From Bacillota bacterium (lineage in GTDB: Bacteria; Bacillota_C; Negativicutes; JAEYSJ01): a stretch of 6,820 bases of DNA. Of this stretch, positions 1 to 5,272 are shown in pieces. Every line of letters starts with the position of its first letter. The first letter of the stretch is position 1. The notes beneath the pieces were generated by a model that was not told the DNA's origin, ran no database searches, and worked only from the letters and a program-made list of their open reading frames with translations. The DNA lies in NCBI GenBank assembly GCA_023434855.1, contig JAEYSJ010000180.1:1-6820 (forward strand), given 5' to 3'. Both the position numbers and the translations under genes were made by a program.

Positions 1-29
1 ACTACTCTGTCGCCTAATGGCTTAATCAT
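1..29 (-). CDS. groES: Co-chaperonin GroES, 5' end only
   Basis: Only the first nine codons and two bases of the tenth are in the window; the gene continues past the left edge. The minus-strand reading from the ATG at 29-27 gives MIKPLGDRV, the typical GroES N-terminus. A GGGAGG ribosome binding site lies at 38-43, 8 nt before the start. GroES is the heptameric lid of the GroEL folding chamber in the cytoplasm, and groEL is expected just outside the window. The perfect CIRCE operator and promoter directly upstream support the call independently of the short peptide. The length and integrity of the gene cannot be judged from this fragment. Confidence 0.93.
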
Positions 30-77
30 TAAAGTAACCTCCCTTTTATTGTGTAATTTTATTATCAACTTCATTTG

Positions 78-104
78 TTAGCACTCACTAAACGTGAGTG
101 CTAA
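78..104 (-). promoter_or_regulatory. CIRCE operator (HrcA binding site) of groES
   Basis: The sequence is TTAGCACTC (78-86), a 9-nt spacer (87-95) and GAGTGCTAA (96-104). It matches the CIRCE consensus with no mismatch. It lies just downstream of the predicted -10 and around the predicted start point of the groES transcript, in the 5' leader. HrcA is known to bind this inverted repeat and repress groESL until heat or misfolded protein titrates GroEL. The hrcA gene is not in the window. Confidence 0.97.
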
Positions 105-115
105 TTACATAAATT

Positions 116-144
116 ATAATATAAAATTTGTCAGGAAAAATCAA
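116..144 (-). promoter_or_regulatory. Predicted sigma-A promoter of groES
   Basis: On the minus strand, TTGATT (144-139) is followed after exactly 17 nt by TATTAT (121-116). An overlapping TATAAT lies 3 nt further on at a less favourable spacing. Transcription would start near 109, just upstream of the CIRCE element, as expected for a CIRCE-controlled gene. The stretch upstream of the -35 (about 160-190) is very A/T-rich, with an AAAAAATTTTTT run, and could act as an UP element; that last point is inference. Confidence 0.75.
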
Positions 145-263
145 GAGCCTAGACCAGAAAAATGCATATTTTTATAAAAAATTTTTTGTGCCGGGTTTTT
201 TATCCCAGTTGCGTTCTGCCTGTCATTGGTATTTTTGCCTATTTATGGCGAAATTTATACAGA

Positions 264-296
264 AATAAAAAATTCCCTGCATCATGCAAGGAATTT
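264..296 (-). terminator. Rho-independent terminator of the kinase/response-regulator operon
   Basis: Read on the minus strand, AAATTCCTTGCA (296-285) pairs with TGCAGGGAATTT (281-270) around a TGA loop. The 12-bp stem contains one G-T wobble and is followed by a T-rich run (TTTTTTATTT). It begins 16 nt after the stop codon of the response regulator and would insulate the groES promoter from upstream transcription. Confidence 0.85.
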
Positions 297-311
297 GGTT
301 GCATTTACCTG

Positions 312-893
312 CTATCGCTTTTTCGTAGCAGATTCCACAATCGCCTCGGCAACTTCACGGATGGATTTGCGTTTACTCATGCTGTATTGCTGAATACGGC
401 GGTACGCCTCACTTTCACTGAGGTTATAAGCATCCATAAGAATACCCTTAGCCCGGTCAAGAATTTTACGGGTTTCGAGTGAATTCTTGACATCTTCCAA
501 TTCATGTTCAAGTTCCATAAATTCCTGGAAACGTGACAAAGCAATTTCCATTGCCGGGAACAAGTTCACTTCTTTAACCGGTTTGACCAAATAGGCCAAC
601 ACGCCTGAGTCCTTAGCCTTTTCGACAATTTCCTTTTGACTGAAGGCTGTTAACAGCAGCACCGGCGCAATTTTCTCATTTGATATAATCTTAGCTGCAG
701 TGATACCATCCATTTCGGGCATTTTAATATCCATTATTATCAAGTCGGGGCTTAATTTGCGGGCCAGTTCAATTGCCTTTAGCCCATCCGACGCCTCGGC
801 CACCACAGTGTGGCCGGCTTCCTCTAAAATCTCTTTCAAATCCATCCGGATAATAGATTCGTTATCAGCTATAATAATCCGCAAAGGTTGCAT
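312..893 (-). CDS. ANTAR-domain response regulator (EutV/PdtaR-like antiterminator)
   Basis: A 193-residue protein with an N-terminal receiver domain (about 4-120) and a C-terminal ANTAR RNA-binding domain (about 130-187). The receiver has acidic residues D10 and E12, phospho-acceptor D55 in LIIMDIKMP, T82, and K104 in the YLVKP motif. The ANTAR part has RKILDRAKGILMD (142-154), SEAYRRIQQYSM (161-172) and IREVAEAIV (178-186). Family members, when phosphorylated, bind paired RNA hairpins in leaders and stop transcription termination; no DNA-binding domain is visible. I start at the ATG at 893, which has a GAGGGAGGAA ribosome site about 8 nt upstream. An in-frame extension to 935 would add MYHHPPYGRGRKLR and overlap the kinase gene by 40 nt. 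The gene begins 2 nt after the kinase stop, so the two are surely co-expressed. The RNA target is not identified; it is probably elsewhere in the genome. Confidence 0.92.
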   Translation of the reverse strand: MQPLRIIIADNESIIRMDLKEILEEAGHTVVAEASDGLKAIELARKLSPDLIIMDIKMPEMDGITAAKIISNEKIAPVLLLTAFSQKEIVEKAKDSGVLAYLVKPVKEVNLFPAMEIALSRFQEFMELEHELEDVKNSLETRKILDRAKGILMDAYNLSESEAYRRIQQYSMSKRKSIREVAEAIVESATKKR

Positions 894-895
894 CC

Positions 896-2317
896 TTAAT
901 TTCCTCCCTCTACCGTACGGGGGATGATGATACAAGCATGTGTGCCCCCATCAGCGTATAGCCTAAAATTGCCGCCCAGATCACTTTCAATCAAGGTCCG
1001 CACTATCTGTAAACCAAGACTCCCAGATGCCTGAGGATTAAAATCCGGCGGCATTCCAATGCCATTATCATATATTTCTATCTTATAGGTATCTTCCAAA
1101 GTAGCTATATCAACACCGATTACGCCTTCCGGCCGTCCCACAAAGCCATGTTCGATGGAATTCTGAATAAGTTCATTGATTACCAGAGCCAAACTGCTGG
1201 CCTGCTCTGACGGCAAAATGACCGTTTCACCGTTGAACACAGTTTGTAGATTAAAATCAGGTTCAAGCATATTTTGGATTACCATATCTAAAATATTCTT
1301 TGCCACTTCCGCGACATCAATAAATTCCGCATCCTGCTGCGATAAAAACTCATGCACCACCGAAATACTCAGGATGCGGTTGACACTTTCCCGCAGGGCA
1401 GCCTTCACCTGCTGATACTTGGTACGGCGGGCCTGCAGGCGCAGCAGGCTGGCAATTGTCTGCAGGTTATTTTTCACCCGATGGTGAATTTCCTGAATAA
1501 CGGCTGATTTTATTAATAATTCCTTTTCCTTTTTCTTAAGTTCAGTCACATCGGCAATAATTAATATGGTACGCACGACCTGGCCGGAACAGATTATCGG
1601 AATAGCCCGCTGCACTAGTGTAATATTGCCTGCCTCTACTTCGATCTCACAAGGCTGTTGCTCTTTTATCGCCCTTTGCGCCAGTCTCATGTTAACCTGG
1701 CGGTCATAGACATGCTTGCCGATAATACTTCCTACGCCCAGAATCTTATAAATGCTGCTGCCTGCTGCATTAGCAAAAATAATATGTCCCTGTTCATCAA
1801 TGATGATAATTCCGTCGCTGGCAGACAGGGAACGATATAAATGCCTGTCAAAAGGCTTATAAACGTTTGATAACAGAAGGCGTGCTGTTTCTATCAAAAT
1901 ACTATGCCCTTCTGTCCTTGCTTCTTCCAAACTGGTCTCAAAACTAATAGCAGCAATAATAGTACCGGTATCATCATGAATAGGATATGTGCACATTTCC
2001 ATCCACATTCCTAATGCCCACTCCCGTTGGCCGCAAATTGCTTCGCCTGAACTAAGAGTCCGGCATACCATTGGCTCCTCAGACACATGAACGGTAGTTC
2101 CTAATAATTTAGGTTTGCTTTGTATAAAACTGGTATTAGGCTTGATTTGTGCAATAATCACCAGGTAGTTTTCACTGCGCGCTTTAGCATACACCGTCAC
2201 CTGGGCATGGGCAATATCTGCGGAAAATTCAAAGAGTCCGGCTGTAGTATCAAGTAGATCAATTTGAGTTGAAGTCAAAGCAGTTATTTTACGGCAAACT
2301 TCACTAACTACGCTCAT
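896..2317 (-). CDS. Cytoplasmic sensor histidine kinase, HWE/HisKA_2 type (EutW/PdtaS-like)
   Basis: A 473-residue kinase and the likely phosphodonor for the ANTAR regulator that follows it. Domain order: a GAF-like N-terminal sensor of the H_kinase_N type (about 5-150; ADIAHAQVTVYAK at 33-45, SEEPMVCRTLSSGEA at 79-93); a PAS domain (about 160-258; DGIIIIDEQGHIIFANAAG at 168-186); a HisKA_2 dimerisation domain with EIHHRVKNNLQ (276-286), H279 being the probable phosphorylated histidine; and a HATPase domain with N box NELIQN (381-386), DNGIGMP (417-423) and GSLGLQIV (432-439). There is no signal peptide or membrane segment, so the signal is sensed in the cytoplasm. The ATG at 2317 has GGAGG 5 nt upstream. 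The architecture matches EutW (ethanolamine) and mycobacterial PdtaS, but no eut genes are nearby and the ligand cannot be inferred. C85, C95 and C109 lie in the sensor domain. Confidence 0.93.
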   Translation of the reverse strand: MSVVSEVCRKITALTSTQIDLLDTTAGLFEFSADIAHAQVTVYAKARSENYLVIIAQIKPNTSFIQSKPKLLGTTVHVSEEPMVCRTLSSGEAICGQREWALGMWMEMCTYPIHDDTGTIIAAISFETSLEEARTEGHSILIETARLLLSNVYKPFDRHLYRSLSASDGIIIIDEQGHIIFANAAGSSIYKILGVGSIIGKHVYDRQVNMRLAQRAIKEQQPCEIEVEAGNITLVQRAIPIICSGQVVRTILIIADVTELKKKEKELLIKSAVIQEIHHRVKNNLQTIASLLRLQARRTKYQQVKAALRESVNRILSISVVHEFLSQQDAEFIDVAEVAKNILDMVIQNMLEPDFNLQTVFNGETVILPSEQASSLALVINELIQNSIEHGFVGRPEGVIGVDIATLEDTYKIEIYDNGIGMPPDFNPQASGSLGLQIVRTLIESDLGGNFRLYADGGTHACIIIPRTVEGGN

Positions 2318-2363
2318 AAATGCCTCCAGCCATATTTAAATATACTATTATTCAACCTAGCCA

Positions 2364-2456
2364 GTAAAAATTCCTTGTTCATAAAGTAACAAATTTTACT
2401 TTTAAGGTTTGTATTTTTATATTATAGATAGTCTACATAGTCAAGGAAATTTTTAC
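2364..2456. repeat. Interrupted inverted repeat flanking the kinase promoter
   Basis: The arms are GTAAAAATTCCTTG (2364-2377) and CAAGGAAATTTTTAC (2442-2456). They are reverse complements apart from one extra A, and are separated by 64 nt. The right arm overlaps the first bases of the predicted kinase -35 box. The left arm falls in the transcribed leader at about +32 to +45. The spacing would suit two operator half-sites, but no regulator is known, and A/T-rich arms are easier to obtain by chance. Confidence 0.45.
2416..2444 (-). promoter_or_regulatory. Predicted sigma-A promoter of the kinase/ANTAR operon
   Basis: The minus strand shows TTGACT (2444-2439), a 17-nt spacer and TATAAA (2421-2416). 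Each hexamer has one mismatch to consensus. The start point would be near 2409, giving a leader of about 90 nt before the kinase ATG. The leader contains a 7-bp A/T-rich hairpin with a 6-nt loop (2383-2402). The DnaA-box cluster begins about 25 bp upstream of the -35. Confidence 0.65.
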
Positions 2457-2468
2457 GCTGTTTTTAGC

Positions 2469-2608
2469 TTATTCACACTATTCCCCCTACTTATCCCCGC
2501 AGTTATCCACAATATCCACAGACTTATCAACAGTTTTTTAGGGGATTTTCGTCGTTTTTAGTATATTTATCTACAATATCCACAATTGTATAACGGCTTT
2601 TTTCCACA
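2469..2608 (+). promoter_or_regulatory. Cluster of eight DnaA-box-like 9-mers
   Basis: Eight 9-mers related to TTATNCACA all face the same way. Perfect matches are TTATTCACA (2469-2477) and TTATCCACA (2503-2511). One-mismatch copies are ATATCCACA (2512-2520), TTATCAACA (2524-2532), TTATCTACA (2567-2575), ATATCCACA (2576-2584) and TTTTCCACA (2600-2608). TTATCCCCG (2491-2499) has two mismatches. Two copies of an abutting pair, TTATC(C/T)ACA-ATATCCACA, recur 64 nt apart. The cluster fills the gap between the tsaD stop and the kinase promoter, with A/T-rich DNA beside it (2395-2430). No dnaA, dnaN, rpmH or other origin-type gene is present, so I read it as a DnaA-binding cluster outside the main origin. 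That it binds DnaA is inference from the sequence. Confidence 0.8.
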
Positions 2609-2635
2609 TTGGAAGCGCAAGTAAATATGTTAATA

Positions 2636-3670
2636 TTACTGGCCAAACTTTAAAGAAGGTACGGCATTAAGATGTAAATCGGCAAATCTGCCTGCCAAAT
2701 ACTGATAATAAGCGCGGCAGGCTATCATCGCCGCATTGTCGGTACACAGTACAGGCTGTGGATAAAATAACTTTAGACCCGCGTCTTTACAGCTGGCGGA
2801 TAATTGCTCTTTAAGACGGCTATTAGCGGCAACCCCGCCAGCCAAAACCACTTGCCCGGCACAGTAATTATCAGCGGCCTGCAAAGTTTTTGCAACAAGC
2901 ACATCTGTCACTGCCGCCTGGAAGCTCGCCGCTACATCGGCATAATTTATTTCCTCATCCCGCTGGCTTGCATTGTTAAGATAATTTAATACTGCCGATT
3001 TCAGTCCGCTAAAACTAAACTCATAGCTGCCCTGCCCGGTCAAGGCCCGGGGAAAAGCAATAGCTCCCGCATTACCTTTCTTTGCCAATTCATCAATATG
3101 CGGACCGCCCGGATAAGGCAATTGCATAACCCGGGCAATTTTGTCAAAGGCCTCCCCGGCTGCATCATCTCTGGTCTGACCCAGCAGCGTAAAATTATTG
3201 TACTCTTCAACAAGGACCAGTGAAGTATGCCCGCCTGACACTACTAAAGCCACAAAAGGCGGCTCCAATTCACTGTGAGTCAGGAAATTGGCAAAAATAT
3301 GACCTTCCAAATGGTTTACACCAATCAGCGGCACATCCTGGGCAAAAGACAACGCCTTGGCAATTGCTACCCCCACTAACAATGCTCCCACCAAACCGGG
3401 GCCATATGTCACCCCAATTGCATCAATCTCATTAAGCAATACTCCGGCGTCTGCTAAAGCCTGCTCAATCACCGGAATCACATTCTCAATATGCTTACGG
3501 GATGCAATCTCCGGCATTACTCCGCCATACTTTTGATGTACCGGTACCTGAGAAGAAATAACATTAGACAAAATAGTACGGCCATTAGCAACAATCGCGG
3601 CCGAAGTTTCATCACAACTAGTTTCCAGACCTAAGATCAGGCGTCGTTTACATTGATTATCTTTCGTCAA
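2636..3670 (-). CDS. tsaD: tRNA N6-adenosine threonylcarbamoyltransferase TsaD
   Basis: TsaD is the catalytic subunit that, with TsaB and TsaE, moves the threonylcarbamoyl group from threonylcarbamoyl-AMP to A37 of ANN-decoding tRNAs. Visible motifs, numbered from the TTG at 3670, are GLETSCDET (14-22), the metal-binding HLEGH (H120, H124), SGGHTSL (145-151), [10 protein letters not shown] (168-177), PGGP (187-190), [10 protein letters not shown] (218-227), GGVAAN (278-283) and CTDNAAM (309-315). The length of 344 residues is normal. There is no ATG in the right frame. Both possible starts are TTG: 3670 lies 9 nt after GGAGG (3680-3684), while 3676 lies only 3 nt after it, so I prefer 3670. 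The gene is separated from its partners tsaB/tsaE by a spore gene on the other strand, so it needs its own promoter, for which I see only weak candidates. No clear terminator follows it. Confidence 0.96.
   Translation of the reverse strand: MTKDNQCKRRLILGLETSCDETSAAIVANGRTILSNVISSQVPVHQKYGGVMPEIASRKHIENVIPVIEQALADAGVLLNEIDAIGVTYGPGLVGALLVGVAIAKALSFAQDVPLIGVNHLEGHIFANFLTHSELEPPFVALVVSGGHTSLVLVEEYNNFTLLGQTRDDAAGEAFDKIARVMQLPYPGGPHIDELAKKGNAGAIAFPRALTGQGSYEFSFSGLKSAVLNYLNNASQRDEEINYADVAASFQAAVTDVLVAKTLQAADNYCAGQVVLAGGVAANSRLKEQLSASCKDAGLKLFYPQPVLCTDNAAMIACRAYYQYLAGRFADLHLNAVPSLKFGQ
2757..2765 (-). promoter_or_regulatory. Perfect DnaA box inside tsaD
   Basis: The plus-strand TGTGGATAA is an exact TTATCCACA on the minus strand. 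It lies about 150 bp from the end of the cluster and faces it. It falls in the codons for YPQP near the TsaD C-terminus, so it may be coincidental coding sequence or an outlying member of the cluster. Confidence 0.4.
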
Positions 3671-3715
3671 AGGCAACTGCCTCCATTTATATTTTTGTAT
3701 CTTTATTACTATTAA

Positions 3716-3729
3716 TTACATGTATGTAA
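3716..3729. repeat. Short inverted repeat between tsaD and the spore gene
   Basis: TTACAT (3716-3721), GT, ATGTAA (3724-3729) forms a 6-bp dyad. It overlaps the proposed -35 of the spore gene and sits in the upstream region of tsaD, so it could be an operator for either. It is short enough to be chance in A/T-rich DNA. Confidence 0.3.
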
Positions 3730-3752
3730 AGCGTGCAAAACAGCCAAATTAA
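3721..3752 (+). promoter_or_regulatory. Candidate forespore (sigma-G-type) promoter of the spore-protein gene
   Basis: TGTATGTA (3721-3728) resembles a sigma-G -35 (TGHATRMW, one mismatch). CAAATTAA (3745-3752) resembles its -10 (CWWAHNTA, one mismatch). Measured from TGTATG, the gap to the -10 is 18 nt, in the range I know for sigma-G promoters. The leader would be about 38 nt. Sigma-G control is the rule for alpha/beta spore proteins in Bacillus; here it is a consensus match only. Confidence 0.42.
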
Positions 3753-3796
3753 AAATGGGCACAAAACAAGACAGCCCCTAAAAGGAGGAAATAGTA

Positions 3797-3997
3797 ATGG
3801 CACGCTCAAAAAAACCTGTTAATCCTAGCGCTGAAAATGCGTTAGATCGCATGAAATTTGAGGTTGCTTCAGAATTAGGTATCGCTGAGCATGTTCGTTC
3901 CTCTGGTTGGTCCACCATGACCTCCGCTGACTGTGGTCGCGTAGGGGGACACATGGTCCGCAGAATGATCGAGCAATATGAATCTTCTATCCAATAG
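3797..3997 (+). CDS. Alpha/beta-type small acid-soluble spore protein
   Basis: This 66-residue protein has the alpha/beta SASP signature. LDRMKFEVASELG (16-28) is the first conserved block and contains the expected germination-protease site, probably between E22 and V23. GRVGGHMVRRMI (47-58) is the second conserved block. Such proteins coat and protect DNA in the dormant spore and are digested at germination to supply amino acids. The ATG has a strong AAAGGAGG site about 9 nt upstream. The second block is divergent: Bacillus proteins usually read close to GGEMTKRL where this has GGHMVRRM, and a cysteine (C46) is present. The gene is the only plus-strand gene here and lies between rimI and tsaD, with its own terminator. 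It shows that the organism forms, or recently formed, endospores. I cannot assign a paralogue name. Confidence 0.93.
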   Translation: MARSKKPVNPSAENALDRMKFEVASELGIAEHVRSSGWSTMTSADCGRVGGHMVRRMIEQYESSIQ

Positions 3998-4008
3998 AAA
4001 CCTTACAG

Positions 4009-4038
4009 GGGCGGTTGGCAGCCGCCCTTTTATTTTTT
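4009..4038 (+). terminator. Rho-independent terminator of the spore-protein gene
   Basis: GGGCGGTT (4009-4016), loop GGC, AGCCGCCC (4020-4027) forms an 8-bp stem with one G-T wobble. It is followed by TTTTATTTTTT (4028-4038) and lies 11 nt after the stop codon. Confidence 0.93.
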
Positions 4039-4040
4039 AT

Positions 4041-4060
4041 AAAAGGTCTTGTAACCTTTT
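4041..4060. terminator. Weak A/T-rich hairpin between converging genes
   Basis: AAAAGGT (4041-4047), loop CTTGTA, ACCTTTT (4054-4060) is a perfect 7-bp stem. Short A and T runs at its two sides could make it a weak terminator in either direction. It is the only candidate I see for ending the minus-strand rimI transcript, because the better hairpins on both sides have their T runs on the plus strand. Confidence 0.35.
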
Positions 4061-4098
4061 TAACATACAAAGCATAGTGTATAGGGCAATCACCCCTT

Positions 4099-4123
4099 AG
4101 CCACATATGTGGCTGTTTTTTTT
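4099..4123 (+). terminator. Second plus-strand terminator, ending on the rimI stop codon
   Basis: AGCCAC (4099-4104), ATAT, GTGGCT (4109-4114) is followed by G and eight T (4116-4123). The T run overlaps the rimI stop (4122-4124). The T run is on the plus strand, so it should stop read-through from the spore gene, and so limit antisense RNA across rimI, rather than end rimI itself. Confidence 0.75.
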
Positions 4124-4568
4124 ATAGCTCATCAAGCCACATAATCAAGGCGTCTTCCTTAGTATCTGTATAATACTGCCGGCGTACACCGTAGCAAACG
4201 AAACCCAATTTTGTATACAACTGCTGGGCGATGGTATTGGTTGCCCGCACTTCCAGCGTCATGCTTTTAGCCCCATGCGCTTTAGCTTCAGCCATCAAAA
4301 CTGTCAGCAGCTTTTCACCCAAGCCCTTACCCCGGAATTCAGGCAGCAAAGCAATATTAGTTATATGAGCTTCATCAATAATTATCCACATCCCTGCATA
4401 TCCAACTACAAGCTCATTATCTACCAAGGAAAGGTAACAGGCTAAATCATTTTTTATTTCTTCTTCAAAGGCAGTCTCAGACCAGGGGGTGACAAAGGAT
4501 GCCCTTTCCACTACCATTACTTGGCCAATATCTTCGATTTTCATTGGGCGAATGAGAATTTCGTTCAT
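4122..4568 (-). CDS. rimI: Protein N-terminal acetyltransferase RimI (GNAT family)
   Basis: A 148-residue GNAT acetyltransferase, the same length as E. coli RimI, which acetylates the N-terminal alanine of ribosomal protein S18 using acetyl-CoA. Motifs: ITNIALLPEFRGKGLG (69-84) with the acetyl-CoA loop RGKGLG (79-84); TLEVRATN (104-111) with E106; QQLYTKLGF (115-123) with Y118; and RRQYYTDTKEDALIM (129-143). E106 and Y118 have the same spacing as the catalytic E103/Y115 pair described for RimI. I choose the ATG at 4568 because it forms an ATGA overlap with the tsaB stop and has GGGGA just upstream. A longer frame from a TTG at 4595 is less likely. Translational coupling to tsaB is expected. 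In Firmicutes the enzyme may accept substrates beyond S18. Confidence 0.94.
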   Translation of the reverse strand: MNEILIRPMKIEDIGQVMVVERASFVTPWSETAFEEEIKNDLACYLSLVDNELVVGYAGMWIIIDEAHITNIALLPEFRGKGLGEKLLTVLMAEAKAHGAKSMTLEVRATNTIAQQLYTKLGFVCYGVRRQYYTDTKEDALIMWLDEL

Positions 4569-5272
4569 ACACATTCCCCATGCCGCTTTTCCCAAAGCAC
4601 TTCAGCTTCGGACCGCCTAATATATAAGGGTTCTAAAGTCCTTACATCATGAGTTATTCCCTGAGATAACATTTTATATGAAAGTATGGCCAAGCTGCCG
4701 GCACGGGAAATGATAACATGGGGTTCAGCCAATACCAAGCTCTTACCCGTTTGCTGTATTTCCCGTGAATACATTGTTGACGCTTCTCCCAGCAATATTA
4801 CCGGCTTATCTTTAATGGACAATTCCTCTAAAGCCTCTGTAAGACTTTTTACTTTGGCTGATTCGATTTCGGTAAGCTGGCCATGCTGCCAACTATATAA
4901 CGCTTGATATACATTGCCTTTCTGCGCGTCCAACATAGGAGCAAGCAATGCTCCCGGAACGGGACAAGCAAATGCTATTGCGGCAAGAGTCGGCACACCG
5001 ATAATTGGAATATTTAATGCGTAAGCCAAGGCTTTAGCGGTAGCCAGACCTATTCTCAGCCCGGTAAATGAGCCTGGTCCGATGCTAACGGCCACTGCTC
5101 TCAGTTCGCTTTTCTTTATACCGGCCATATCAAGGATTTGGGCCACATGGGGCATTAATAATTCAGAATGCGTCTTTTTTGTCTGTAAAGTCAGTTCGGC
5201 CACTAAGGTGTCTGCTGTAGCCAACGCCACACTAGACACAAGGGTGGCTGTATCTAAAGCAAGAACCGGCAA
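4565..5272 (-). CDS. tsaB: tRNA threonylcarbamoyladenosine biosynthesis protein TsaB
   Basis: A 235-residue TsaD paralogue without catalytic activity of its own. It pairs with TsaD as the scaffold of the t6A-forming complex. Motifs: LALDTAT (4-10); the conserved GPGSFTGLRIG (65-75); LDAQKGNVYQALY (114-126); and PLYIRRSEAE (215-224). The start is a TTG at 5272 with GAGGAG about 10 nt upstream. LALDTAT is the first strand of the fold and begins only three residues in, so a later start is not possible. As a result the gene overlaps the end of tsaE by 41 nt. Its stop overlaps the rimI start by 4 nt. Confidence 0.95.
   Translation of the reverse strand: MPVLALDTATLVSSVALATADTLVAELTLQTKKTHSELLMPHVAQILDMAGIKKSELRAVAVSIGPGSFTGLRIGLATAKALAYALNIPIIGVPTLAAIAFACPVPGALLAPMLDAQKGNVYQALYSWQHGQLTEIESAKVKSLTEALEELSIKDKPVILLGEASTMYSREIQQTGKSLVLAEPHVIISRAGSLAILSYKMLSQGITHDVRTLEPLYIRRSEAEVLWEKRHGECV

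Noticed and set aside
162..482. Plus-strand 106-codon open frame MHIFIKNFLCR...
   Set aside because: Its second half is antisense to the response regulator and across the terminator. It has no ribosome site, no recognisable domain, and a composition typical of a shadow frame.
621..627. Spo0A-box match TTCGACA (TGTCGAA on the minus strand)
   Set aside because: It lies inside response-regulator codons. A 7-mer with one free position is expected about three times in this window by chance.
2383..2402. Leader hairpin of the kinase gene (AAAGTAA/TTACTTT, loop AATTTG on the RNA) as an ANTAR target
   Set aside because: It has a 6-nt loop beginning with A, but G at loop position 4 is missing. I find no second hairpin in the right place and no overlapping terminator.
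2469..2608. The DnaA-box cluster as the chromosomal origin oriC
   Set aside because: None of the genes normally beside a Firmicute origin is present, and the neighbourhood is tsaD/groES. A secondary origin is not excluded but nothing specific supports it.
4099..4123. Hairpin AGCCAC/GTGGCT as the terminator of the rimI operon
   Set aside because: The T run is on the plus strand. On the minus strand the hairpin is followed by TAAGGGG, so it cannot end rimI transcription by the usual mechanism.
4565..4595. Longer rimI start at TTG 4595 (MGKAAWGMCM...)
   Set aside because: The ATG at 4568 gives the usual family length, an ATGA overlap with tsaB and a GGGGA site; the extension is not RimI-like.
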